In this document: in pieces, positions 36,011-43,765 of the stretch
Layout of the letters: the number at the start of each line of letters is the position of its first letter
How positions within the stretch are numbered: position 1 is the first letter of the stretch
Origin: Planctomycetota bacterium
GTDB lineage: Bacteria; Planctomycetota; Planctomycetia; Planctomycetales; Planctomycetaceae
Assembly (NCBI GenBank): GCA_023417655.1
Contig: JAEZFD010000010.1
Location: 1-64,000, forward strand
Direction: 5' to 3'
Length of the DNA: 64,000 nt
Notes under the pieces: model-generated
Told to the model about the DNA's origin: nothing
Database searches by the model: none
Seen by the model: only the letters and a program-made list of their open reading frames with translations
Program-made: the position numbers and the translations under genes

Positions 36011-37393
36011 TCAGTTTTGACAGGTCGAAAGTTCCTGCCAGAGCCAGGCACTGGCCAGAGCTCCGCGATGAAACGCATCGACGCTGAAGTGCTCATTGGG
36101 GCTGTGCAAATTGTCGGTATTCTGCCCCCATCCGAGAAGGAGTGTATCGACTCCCAGAATCTCTTTGAACGTCGCGACGACCGGGATCGAGCCCCCTTCG
36201 CGAATCATCACAGGAGTCGCCCCGAAGCCTTTGGCCACGGCATTGCGTGCTGCCTGCATATACGGACTGTTCAAATCACACAGAACCGCCGGGCAGCCGT
36301 GCCACTGCTTGAACTCGAGCCGCAACCCCGGAGGACAGCGGTCTCGCAGAAACTGCTCCAGTCGCGCCGTCAGCTTCTCAGCCGACTGATTCGGAACAAG
36401 CCGACAGGTGAGCTTGGCACTGGCCTTGGCCGGAACGATGGTCTTCGGGCCTTCCCCGGTGTACCCACCGATGATCCCGTTCACATCACAGGTCGGCCGA
36501 GCCCATCGGCGTTCGAGAGTCGTAAAGCCCGCTTCACCAAACGGAGCAGAGACGCCAAGGTTCGACAGGTAACCCGCCTCGTCAAACGGCAGAGAAGCGA
36601 ATTCTTTTCGCTCGGCCTCAGTCAGTTCCACGACGTCGTCATAGAAACCTGGAATCTGAATTCGTCCTGTCTCGTCCTGTAATTGCGCGATCAGCCGGGC
36701 GAGGGCATTGACGGGGTTCGCAATCGAGCCGCCGAAGACCCCGCTGTGCAGATCCTGTTTTGGACCATGCAGCGTGATCTCGCAGGCCATGATGCCCCGC
36801 AGCCCATACGTGATGGCTGGATAGCCTGGGGCATACTGGGCGGTATCACTGATGACCGTGACGTCGCAGGCACACTTCTCCCGGTTCGCTTCGAGGAACA
36901 GGTCGAGATTATTGCTCCCGACTTCTTCTTCTCCCTCGATAACGAACTTCACATTGACCGGCAACTCGCCCACGGCCTTCAGCCAGGCGGCAACCGAGAC
37001 AATGTGTGTGTACATCTGACCTTTGTCGTCAGTCGCCCCCCGAGCATAGATCTTGCCGTCGCGAATTTCGGCAGAGAACGGAGGTGTCACCCACTGATCG
37101 AGCGGATCAGGGGGCTGGACGTCGTAATGACCATACACAAGGACAGTCGGAGCACCCGGCCGTTTCACCCATTGACCATAGACAATGGGGTGACCTTTTG
37201 TGGGGACGATCTCGGCCTCGCAGCCAGCGGCGAGAAGTCGATCATGCACAAATTGAGCAGCGCGGGCAACATCGTCGCGATGGCGTGAATCCGCACTGAC
37301 GCTCGGGATTCGCAGCAGGTCCTGGAGTTCCGAGAGCGACGCTGCAGACTGGGCCTGCAGGGTCTGCTCAACCTGGTCCATCAACGATGACAT
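36011..37393 (-). CDS. M20 family metallodipeptidase
   Basis: The 460-residue product from the ATG at 37393 (AAGGAGG is eight bases upstream; a longer frame opens at 37471) matches M20 dipeptidases of the PepV/CNDP-like group. The zinc ligands lie in VLVYGHYDVQPPDPLDQW (His and the following Asp), in ARGATDDKGQ (bridging Asp) and in EGEEEVGS (catalytic Glu and ligand Glu). ISDTAQYAPGYPAITYGLRG and LHSGVFGGSIANP mark the lid domain. GQNTDNLHSPNEHFSVD near the end supplies the last His. It probably hydrolyses dipeptides in the cytoplasm; no signal peptide is seen. The ppa gene lies 124 bases upstream on the same strand. Confidence 0.9.
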   Translation of the reverse strand: MSSLMDQVEQTLQAQSAASLSELQDLLRIPSVSADSRHRDDVARAAQFVHDRLLAAGCEAEIVPTKGHPIVYGQWVKRPGAPTVLVYGHYDVQPPDPLDQWVTPPFSAEIRDGKIYARGATDDKGQMYTHIVSVAAWLKAVGELPVNVKFVIEGEEEVGSNNLDLFLEANREKCACDVTVISDTAQYAPGYPAITYGLRGIMACEITLHGPKQDLHSGVFGGSIANPVNALARLIAQLQDETGRIQIPGFYDDVVELTEAERKEFASLPFDEAGYLSNLGVSAPFGEAGFTTLERRWARPTCDVNGIIGGYTGEGPKTIVPAKASAKLTCRLVPNQSAEKLTARLEQFLRDRCPPGLRLEFKQWHGCPAVLCDLNSPYMQAARNAVAKGFGATPVMIREGGSIPVVATFKEILGVDTLLLGWGQNTDNLHSPNEHFSVDAFHRGALASAWLWQELSTCQN

Positions 37394-37516
37394 CGGTCCT
37401 CCTTGCTCTGAAACATCCGGATTCGACTGCTCAGAACGGAGCGAACTTCCTGCCCGCTCGCTCTCAGACAAGCCGACTTTGCCCCCGGACTCCGTCGGAG
37501 TCGGGGGATCAGCTCT

Positions 37517-38074
37517 TCAGTCGAACTTGCGGTCAATGAAGCCGCGACGACGCTTGGCACTATAGACTTCCAAGGCATCTTCGATGATGGAGATCGCGGC
37601 TTCAACCGGTTGGAATTCATCCACTTCCACGGTCTTACCTTCCAGCATTTTATAGTCCTGGAAGAAGCGGCGGACCATCGCCAGACGATGGATTGGCAGT
37701 TCATGGAACTGGGTCACATCGTTGTATTCCGGGTCCCGTTTAGCGACGGCGAGGATCTTATGATCCTTCTTGCCGGCATCGATCATCGTCATCAGTCCGA
37801 TGACGCGGGCTTCGACCAGAGTGAGCGGAGCCACGGCTTCCTGACACAGCACCAGCACGTCCAGCGGATCGTCATCTTCGGCATAGGTCTGCGGGATGAA
37901 CCCGTAGTTGGCCGGATAATAGACCGCGGAGTAAAGAATCCGATCGATTTTCAGCAGACCGGTCTGCTTATCGAGCTCGTACTTCACGCTCGAGCCCATC
38001 GGAATTTCAATAACTGCTGTAAATTCGGCGGGAAGGTTCTCGCCGGGGGTGACGTCATGCCAGCAATGGGTCAT
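37517..38074 (-). CDS. ppa: Inorganic pyrophosphatase (family I)
   Basis: The enzyme hydrolyses pyrophosphate and pulls biosynthetic reactions forward. The 185-residue product has the family I active-site Asp cluster in DDDPLDVLVL near residues 66-75 and the substrate-binding stretch YPANYGFIPQTYAED before it. KKDHKILAVAKRDPEYNDV supplies further ligands. The size is that of the usual cytoplasmic enzyme. It starts with ATG at 38074, shortly downstream of the rpsU terminator, so it needs its own promoter. Confidence 0.95.
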   Translation of the reverse strand: MTHCWHDVTPGENLPAEFTAVIEIPMGSSVKYELDKQTGLLKIDRILYSAVYYPANYGFIPQTYAEDDDPLDVLVLCQEAVAPLTLVEARVIGLMTMIDAGKKDHKILAVAKRDPEYNDVTQFHELPIHRLAMVRRFFQDYKMLEGKTVEVDEFQPVEAAISIIEDALEVYSAKRRRGFIDRKFD

Positions 38075-38100
38075 GTGGCTGTGCCTCGATTGGCTTCAAA

Positions 38101-38130
38101 AACAAAAAAAGCACGCAATACAGCGTGCTT
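38101..38130 (-). terminator. Rho-independent terminator downstream of rpsU
   Basis: On the minus strand AAGCACGC and GCGTGCTT form an 8-bp stem with a six-base loop (arms 38123-38130 and 38109-38116), followed by a T-rich run (TTTTTTTGTT). It lies 145 bases after the rpsU stop and just upstream of ppa, a textbook intrinsic terminator. Confidence 0.75.
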
Positions 38131-38274
38131 CGGCCTCAATTTATTTTTCACTCCACCGGGAGACAGTGCAAACGGAAATCCGTAAACCATTCAAACCCGA
38201 GTGGATCAATTCAGCGAATCTATGAGCAGAGACCATGACAATGACTGCCAAGGGCGTCATGACTGCGGGCTGAA

Positions 38275-38469
38275 TCAGCCGTTCATCATCTGATTCATGC
38301 GTGCGCGGTTCTTTGCACGACGCTTTTCACGACGACGCTGCTCGCTGGGCTTTTCGTAGAATTCGCGCTTGCGGAGTTCTTTTTTCACGCCGCTATGCTC
38401 GACCAGTTTACGGAAACGGCGCACAGCATCCTGAACCGACTCATTATCACGCAGACGCAAACGGACCAC
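38275..38469 (-). CDS. rpsU: 30S ribosomal protein S21
   Basis: S21 is a small basic protein of the ribosomal platform near the anti-Shine-Dalgarno helix. The 64-residue product has the family opening VRLRLRDNESVQDAVRRFRK and the basic helix REFYEKPSEQRRREKRRAKN. The start is GTG at 38469 with GGAGGG seven bases upstream, which decides it. A sigma-70-like promoter (TTGTCA, 16 bases, TATACT) lies at 38557-38584 on the minus strand. It is monocistronic. Confidence 0.94.
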   Translation of the reverse strand: MVRLRLRDNESVQDAVRRFRKLVEHSGVKKELRKREFYEKPSEQRRREKRRAKNRARMNQMMNG

Positions 38470-38994
38470 ACAACCCTCCGAACATCAATAAAGGGGCCCT
38501 CCAAATCGTGGGGAGCCGCACTGTAAAATTTCAACGCAGAAACCGCAGAATCGCGCAGTATACCTGTTTCCACAGGCGTGACAAGCGCTCACTGAGAAAA
38601 TCTTTTCGTCCTTTCCTACCCTCCGGCTCAAGTCCGACTTCTTCGGATTTTCCCCTCGGAATCAATTCTCGGACCCGCAGACGGAACGTTAAGCTATGAC
38701 ATTCGCGAAGTTGGATCACAGGAAAACAGCTGCGAAATGATTCCCAAGTGATCTGAGAGAGGGCCAGTTCATCCCCTTTCTCCGAGTTTGGATTCCACGC
38801 ACAATGTCGTTCCCCCGGTGAGCTGAATGACGGATCACCAGCGCCTGCGATCAACGCAAGCCTATTACTGAATGAAACTTCGAGCATTTCGCTTTCACTC
38901 GACTCCATCAACCGGATGTGCCGAGCCGACATGTGTCGGCGGCGGGAACGAGTGAGAACTGATCGCCACCATATTAATGACGGGATTGAGGAAG
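38470..38994. other. 525-base region between divergent rpsU and fumC
   Basis: No gene is convincing in this stretch. It holds the rpsU promoter at 38557-38584 and a small dyad (GCCGAC 38925-38930 with GTCGGC 38935-38940) about 55 bases upstream of fumC. A minus-strand open frame (38531-39073) runs into fumC antisense and looks like chance. The fumC promoter was not identified. Confidence 0.55.
38557..38584 (-). promoter_or_regulatory. Sigma-70-like promoter of rpsU
   Basis: On the minus strand TTGTCA (38579-38584) and TATACT (38557-38562) are separated by 16 bases. The predicted leader to the GTG at 38469 is about 80 bases. The same -10 hexamer and spacing occur upstream of the peroxiredoxin gene. 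Confidence 0.5.
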
Positions 38995-40419
38995 ATGTCT
39001 GAATATCGGATTGAAACCGACTCCATGGGCGAGATGAAAGTTCCTGCCCAAGCCTATTACAGCGCTCAAACACAGCGCGCTGTTGAGAACTTCCCTGTTT
39101 CAGGATGGACTCTTCACCCTCGCCTCATCCACGCAATGGGCCTGACCAAATACGCCTGCGGGATCGCTAACCGCGATTTGGGCAAACTGACAGGGTCAGG
39201 TAAGAATCCGCTGAATGATGAACAGGTCACCGCGATGCTGAACGCGGCCTTGGAGGTCGCTGAGGGAAAGTTCGACGACCAGTTCCCGATCGACGTCTTC
39301 CAGACCGGGTCTGGGACCAGCAGTAACATGAACTGCAATGAAGTGATCTCCAACCGGGCAATCGAAATCACTGGCGGAGACCGTTTCGCCGTCAAGAAGC
39401 CGATCCATCCCAATGATCACGTGAACATGGGGCAAAGCACCAACGACACGTTCCCGACGGCCATTCACGTTGCCGCCGGGGTGTCGATTCAGGATCGCCT
39501 GCTCCCTGCCCTGAGCCGCTTCCAGAAAGTCCTGAAGGAAAAGGCTGAGGCCTGGGACAAGATCATCAAGATTGGCCGCACTCACCTCGCCGACGCCACC
39601 CCGCTCCGGCTGGGTCAGGAATTCGGTGGATTCGCCCGCCAGCTCGAGCTGTCCGTTGAACGGGCTCAACGCGCCCTCTCGGCCGTCTGCGAACTGCCAG
39701 TCGGCGGGACCGCAGTCGGTTCGGGAATCAACACGCATCCCGAGTTCGGCAGCCGAGTGGCAGCAGTCCTCGCAGAGAAGACCTCCGTGCCATTTGTCGA
39801 AGCAGTCAACCACTTCGAAGCAAACGCTCAGCGTGACGGACTCGTTGAATGTCATGGGCAGCTAAAGACGATCGCCACAACCTTGATGAACGTTGCCAAC
39901 AACATTCGCTGGCTTGGTTCAGGCCCTCGTTGCAGCTTCTATGAAGTCATCATCCCGGACCTGCAGCCGGGAAGCTCAATCATGCCAGGGAAAGTGAATC
40001 CCGTCATGTGCGAAAGCCTGATGCAGGTTTGTGCTCGAGTCATCGGAAACGATGGCTGTATCACAATGAGCGGAGCAATCGGCGGAAACTTCCAGCTGAA
40101 CATCATGATGCCAGTGATGGGACAGACCACACTGGAATCAATTTCCCTGCTGGCCGACGGCGTGAACGCATTCGTCGACCTGTGTGTGGAAGGACTCGAA
40201 GCCAATGTCGAGGCCTGCGAGGCGGGTGTTGAAAAGAGCCTTTCGATGGTCACCAGCCTGAACCCGCTGATCGGCTACGAGAAGGCGGCTCAGTTGGCGA
40301 AAGAAGCCTTCAAGTCAGGTAAGACGATTCGGGAACTCTGTCAGGAACAGAAGATTCTGGAAGAAGACGTACTGACAGCGGCTCTCGATCCGATGAGCAT
40401 GACAGAGCCACACGCGTAA
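38995..40419 (+). CDS. fumC: Class II fumarate hydratase
   Basis: The enzyme interconverts fumarate and malate in the TCA cycle and needs no iron-sulfur cluster. The 474-residue product from the ATG at 38995 (GAGG just upstream; an ATG six codons earlier is possible) has the superfamily signature GSSIMPGKVNPVMCES with the catalytic Ser loop. TGSGTSSNMNCNEVISNRA and HPNDHVNMGQSTNDTFPTA match FumC blocks, and GRTHLADATPLRLGQEF carries the catalytic His. Two hairpins follow the gene. Confidence 0.96.
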   Translation: MSEYRIETDSMGEMKVPAQAYYSAQTQRAVENFPVSGWTLHPRLIHAMGLTKYACGIANRDLGKLTGSGKNPLNDEQVTAMLNAALEVAEGKFDDQFPIDVFQTGSGTSSNMNCNEVISNRAIEITGGDRFAVKKPIHPNDHVNMGQSTNDTFPTAIHVAAGVSIQDRLLPALSRFQKVLKEKAEAWDKIIKIGRTHLADATPLRLGQEFGGFARQLELSVERAQRALSAVCELPVGGTAVGSGINTHPEFGSRVAAVLAEKTSVPFVEAVNHFEANAQRDGLVECHGQLKTIATTLMNVANNIRWLGSGPRCSFYEVIIPDLQPGSSIMPGKVNPVMCESLMQVCARVIGNDGCITMSGAIGGNFQLNIMMPVMGQTTLESISLLADGVNAFVDLCVEGLEANVEACEAGVEKSLSMVTSLNPLIGYEKAAQLAKEAFKSGKTIRELCQEQKILEEDVLTAALDPMSMTEPHA

Positions 40420-40430
40420 ACTGCAAACGG

Positions 40431-40454
40431 GGGTCAGTGCGTGCACTGACTCCC
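40431..40454 (+). terminator. First hairpin terminator after fumC
   Basis: GGGTCAGTGC and GCACTGACTCCC pair over about nine bases with a short loop, followed by ATTTTATG. It starts 12 bases after the fumC stop. Confidence 0.5.
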
Positions 40455-40470
40455 ATTTTATGATACCACG

Positions 40471-40513
40471 CAGGTTTGCCGTCTTGATTTTCGAACATCA
40501 GGCGGCAAACCTG
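40471..40513 (+). terminator. Second, long hairpin after fumC
   Basis: CAGGTTTGCCG at 40471-40481 pairs perfectly with CGGCAAACCTG at 40503-40513. Inner bases CTTGAT and ATCAGG extend the stem across a one-base bulge. ATTTTAC follows. It may back up the first terminator or mark an element of its own. Confidence 0.55.
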
Positions 40514-40624
40514 ATTTTACAAAGTGATGAAACAGGTTCACCGCTTGCGCCGGAAGACGACATCAGCTGAAGGTGACTAAGACACGTAATTAATAACTGA
40601 TTGCCCCTCGAGTGGAGATCGCAT

Positions 40625-41887
40625 ATGGACAGGCGGACGTTTCTGAAGGCCGGGCTGGCAACAGTTGGTGTTGCAGCAATGACTCGACAGCTTCCGGCAC
40701 AGGAGTTCCCTCCGGTCAGAGCGATTACTTCGGGCCCGAAGTTCCACTGGTTCGGGTACTACGATAAGGACGAGTTCGATCCTACCAATCGCTATGTCCT
40801 ATCGAATGAAATCACTTTCGAACATCGCACGCCCAATGCCGATGACTCTATCAAGGTCGGCATGGTCGATCTGCAGGACAACAACAAGTGGATCGAACTC
40901 GGCGAGAGCCGCGCGTTCGGTTGGCAGCAGGGCTGTATGTTGCAGTGGCGACCGGGCACACAGTCTGAGGTCATCTGGAATGACCGGCAGGGGGACAAGT
41001 ATGTCTCACACATACTCGATGTGAAGACCGGGAAGAAACGGACGATCGGCACACCCGTCTATACACTGAGCCCGGATGGCTCGTTTGCCATGACGGCCGA
41101 CTTCTCACGGATTCAGTCTCTCCGCCCGGGTTACGGCTATGTCGGAATTCCTGACCCAAATGCGGATGATTACGCTCCTAAGGATTCCGGTGTCTTCCGC
41201 GTCGATCTGAATACGGGAGAGAAGACACTGGTCCTCTCACTCCGTCAGATGGCCGAAGTTCCATTCCCCGGTCAGGACCTGAAGAATGCCGCTCACTGGT
41301 TCAATCACCTGCTGATCAGCCCTGATGGTCGCCGGTTCATCGTGCTGCATCGCTGGAAGCTGCGCGATCCTCAGACCGGGCAACTTGCTGCCCGCTGGTC
41401 CACACGCATGCTGACTGCGAATGTCGACGGCAGCGATGTGTTCATTCTCAATCCAGAAGGAATTGTCTCGCACTTTGTCTGGAAGGATCCTGACCACGTC
41501 TGCATGTGGACGAAGCCTGCTGACAAACCGGCGGGGTTCTATGTCTACAAAGATCGCACCCGGGAAATTGAACCGGTCGGCGCCGGAGTGATGGTAGTTG
41601 ACGGGCACAACACTTACGTCAATGGGCATCCAGACTGGATTCTGTGCGACGGCTATCCCGAGAAGGGAACCCGTTTCCAGCGTCCCTACCTGTATCATCA
41701 GCCGACGAACAAGAGAATCGATCTCGGGACCTTCCATCTCCCGCCAGAGTACACAGGCGAATGGCGGTGCGATCTGCATCCCCGTACCAGTCGCGACGGA
41801 AGACTCGTGGCGATTGATTCGCCCCATGGAGGAAATGGTCGACAGGTCTATCTCATCGATATCGCCTCCATCATCGAAAGCACTTAG
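40625..41887 (+). CDS. Tat-exported beta-propeller-like protein of unknown function
   Basis: The 420-residue product from the ATG at 40625 (GGAG upstream) opens with MDRRTFLKAGLATVGVAAMT, a twin-arginine signal, so it is exported folded. The body has repeated WD40/PD40-like strands such as GVFRVDLNTGEKTLVLSL and ISPDGRRFIVLHRWKL. It resembles oligogalacturonate-lyase-like or TolB-type propellers, though I see no metal-site signature good enough to claim lyase activity. SPDG- and DGHN-type turns are frequent. The gene stands alone between fumC and an unknown gene and ends at a repeat followed by a terminator. Confidence 0.7.
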   Translation: MDRRTFLKAGLATVGVAAMTRQLPAQEFPPVRAITSGPKFHWFGYYDKDEFDPTNRYVLSNEITFEHRTPNADDSIKVGMVDLQDNNKWIELGESRAFGWQQGCMLQWRPGTQSEVIWNDRQGDKYVSHILDVKTGKKRTIGTPVYTLSPDGSFAMTADFSRIQSLRPGYGYVGIPDPNADDYAPKDSGVFRVDLNTGEKTLVLSLRQMAEVPFPGQDLKNAAHWFNHLLISPDGRRFIVLHRWKLRDPQTGQLAARWSTRMLTANVDGSDVFILNPEGIVSHFVWKDPDHVCMWTKPADKPAGFYVYKDRTREIEPVGAGVMVVDGHNTYVNGHPDWILCDGYPEKGTRFQRPYLYHQPTNKRIDLGTFHLPPEYTGEWRCDLHPRTSRDGRLVAIDSPHGGNGRQVYLIDIASIIEST

Positions 41888-41989
41888 AGCAGTTTGCTAT
41901 ACCGAGTGCCCGCGCAGCGCGATTTTCGATTGATGAAATCCGGAATTCCGCGTGGCAAGAACGGTCAGATCAAAAGCAAAACGTCGAAG
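41886..41989 (+). repeat. Dispersed repeat, copy A
   Basis: This 104-base stretch begins at the stop codon of the Tat-exported propeller gene and matches the minus strand of 17928-18031 at about four bases in five. Inside it an ATG at 41933 opens a 19-codon frame (MKSGIPRGKNGQIKSKTSK) ending at 41992. Copy B reads MKDSIPRGKNGQIKKQ. In the shared IPRGKNGQIK block the four differing bases are all at third codon positions and silent, a pattern more like a conserved peptide than a DNA site. No good ribosome-binding site precedes the ATG. Confidence 0.75.
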
Positions 41990-42046
41990 TGAGACTGACT
42001 CTTCCCTCCGCTCTTGCGATACTACAGAGTCACGCCTGATCAGTCC

Positions 42047-42071
42047 CCCGGCCTTCATTGAGAAGGCCGGG
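42047..42071 (+). terminator. Terminator downstream of the propeller gene and repeat copy A
   Basis: CCCGGCCTTC at 42047-42056 pairs perfectly with GAAGGCCGGG at 42062-42071 around a five-base loop, and ATTCCCTTTTG follows. It lies 160 bases after the propeller gene, beyond the repeat, so the repeat would be inside that transcript. Confidence 0.65.
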
Positions 42072-42119
42072 ATTCCCTTTTGAACGTGCTCCAAGGCAAC
42101 TCAGGGGAGGTCAGTGATC

Positions 42120-43400
42120 ATGTCGGAATCAGATCGGCTGCTGGAGTTGATCGAGGAAGGACTCGCCGACTATGGAGGGGATCTGGACGGGCGGATCTGT
42201 CATTCGGACGGATGTCTTCAGATTTTCGACGGCCGGGTCACTCTGCAGGCTGAACTGCGGGAGCAGGCGCAGTTTCAGGAAACCAGAGTGCATGTCCACG
42301 TGCTCGCGACTCTCCATGAGTTTGATCACGAAGTGCTGGATGCCTGCCTGTTCGGAACCGGATTCGACCGGGAATCGGCTCTCTCCGAGGCCGCTGGTCT
42401 CTGGGTGACCTGCATCGCATGTCTGATTCGTTCCCTGATTGATGGACGGGCGGTCGGCAGCGCTGAAGTGATTGCCATTGATCCTCAACTTTCCGGCGAG
42501 ACCACAAACTCCGGCTTCTCAGGGGCAATTGTTCGACGGGCCTATGCCAGTCCCACCATCATCCGCAGTTTCGGGGAGTCCGAGACATCCCGACTCGATC
42601 TGAGCGAGATTCCTTGGTTTCTCTACGCAAAGGTACTGGCCGCTCCACGACGAGTTCATCTCGCCAAGGCGACGGTCATCGCCCGTGAAGGCAGCAGCTG
42701 GAGCCGGAAGATCGAAGTCGATGGACATGATGCCTCATATGAGGACAGCAGCTGGCTGAAGAAAATCGACAACGCGGAAATCACCTACGCGACGCGATTC
42801 GCTGTCTTTGAGTTCGCCTCTGATTCCGATTCTTTGAAACGACGGGCCGAAATTGATCGCGGAATTCGTCACTTCGCGACGCGTCTCTCGGAGTTTGATT
42901 CGCGAGAGAAATTGCTGGAGGACATGGTCGGCGCAGGCATCGATCCGGACCTGGCACATGAGATCGAGACGATCGGGAGCCTCGCGTTTGGTCGCAAACT
43001 CTTCGAACCACAGGGAGTGAGATTTTCTCCCACGGTGATCCGTGCTCGTCGGGACGGGACGATCGAGGAAGATGTCGCGCTCATGTCGATTCCAACATTC
43101 GCGAGAGCGAGCGCACTGGCCTCAGAGCTACTCGCAGCACTGACTCCAGAACAGGGTCAGGAGCTCTGCTGCTATGGAGCCGAGTCCAACGCCATTCTGC
43201 AGGCGATACAAGCTCAAGGTGAAGGAGTCGATCTGCAACAGCTCTATGCGGAAATCGAATTCCAGCCGAGCGTGATTCCAGATCGGGGCGTCTCAGCAGC
43301 GACGATAACGAAGGCCTTCGTTGCTCAAAGCAATCAGAAAGAGGTCCCTCCGCCTGAAAGTCACACTCCTTGGTGGAAGCGAGGAATTTCCCAAGGGTGA
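42120..43400 (+). CDS. Unrecognised cytoplasmic protein
   Basis: The 426-residue product from the ATG at 42120 (GGGGAGG about 12 bases upstream) has no signal peptide or membrane segment. Residues 1-200 contain a stretch of the type seen in some DUF6348-like proteins (HVHVLATLHEFDHEVLDAC, then FGTGFDRESALSEAAGLWVT). I cannot confirm that family by eye. Residues 200-290 hold two similar phrases, SSWSRKIEVDG and SSWLKKIDN, that suggest an internal duplication. The end, TPWWKRGISQG, recalls the WW-R-K motif of the repeat protein at 44935. The gene is followed closely by a convergent zinc-ribbon gene. Confidence 0.6.
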   Translation: MSESDRLLELIEEGLADYGGDLDGRICHSDGCLQIFDGRVTLQAELREQAQFQETRVHVHVLATLHEFDHEVLDACLFGTGFDRESALSEAAGLWVTCIACLIRSLIDGRAVGSAEVIAIDPQLSGETTNSGFSGAIVRRAYASPTIIRSFGESETSRLDLSEIPWFLYAKVLAAPRRVHLAKATVIAREGSSWSRKIEVDGHDASYEDSSWLKKIDNAEITYATRFAVFEFASDSDSLKRRAEIDRGIRHFATRLSEFDSREKLLEDMVGAGIDPDLAHEIETIGSLAFGRKLFEPQGVRFSPTVIRARRDGTIEEDVALMSIPTFARASALASELLAALTPEQGQELCCYGAESNAILQAIQAQGEGVDLQQLYAEIEFQPSVIPDRGVSAATITKAFVAQSNQKEVPPPESHTPWWKRGISQG

Positions 43401-43416
43401 CGGATCAGGACATGCG

Positions 43417-43710
43417 TCAGGACTCTGTCGGCGAATTCGACGAGCCTCTCGAGACAATCAGATTCTCCAGCCCATAACGCCGAAGTTGCTTCTCATTCGG
43501 AAACTTCCAGCGGTCGACATCTTTGCCACAGTGAGGGCACTTCGGGTGCTGACTGCTGGGTTTCGTGGATGCGAATGCGCGAGGATCCGACCAGATCGCT
43601 TCACACTCATCGCATAACGCCACCCAGTCGTCGCATTCCGGACAGCGGGCGGGTCGAATGTGGCCTTGCTCACACAGCGGACAGGCCCCGAAATGAATTG
43701 AATTCGACAT
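43417..43710 (-). CDS. Small zinc-ribbon protein
   Basis: The 97-residue product from the ATG at 43710 carries four Cys pairs: CPLC, CPEC, CDEC and CPHC, at about residues 10-60, enough for two zinc sites. It has no membrane segment. It resembles a rubredoxin/zinc-ribbon knuckle arrangement, but I do not recognise a named family. It ends 17 bases from the convergent unknown gene, and the OB-fold gene end lies 55 bases upstream on the same strand, so the two may be co-transcribed. Confidence 0.65.
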   Translation of the reverse strand: MSNSIHFGACPLCEQGHIRPARCPECDDWVALCDECEAIWSDPRAFASTKPSSQHPKCPHCGKDVDRWKFPNEKQLRRYGLENLIVSRGSSNSPTES

Positions 43711-43765
43711 GGATTGAACATCCTGCTGCAATGGTCACCGGCGTCAACATCAGGCGATGAATGTG

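Noticed and set aside
34927..36682. Two long + strand frames opposite serS and the M20 dipeptidase
   Set aside because: They mirror conserved minus-strand enzymes with complete active sites and show no motif of their own.
38531..39073. A 180-codon minus-strand frame upstream of and overlapping fumC
   Set aside because: It overlaps the fumC N-terminus antisense, covers the rpsU promoter and has no family-like features.
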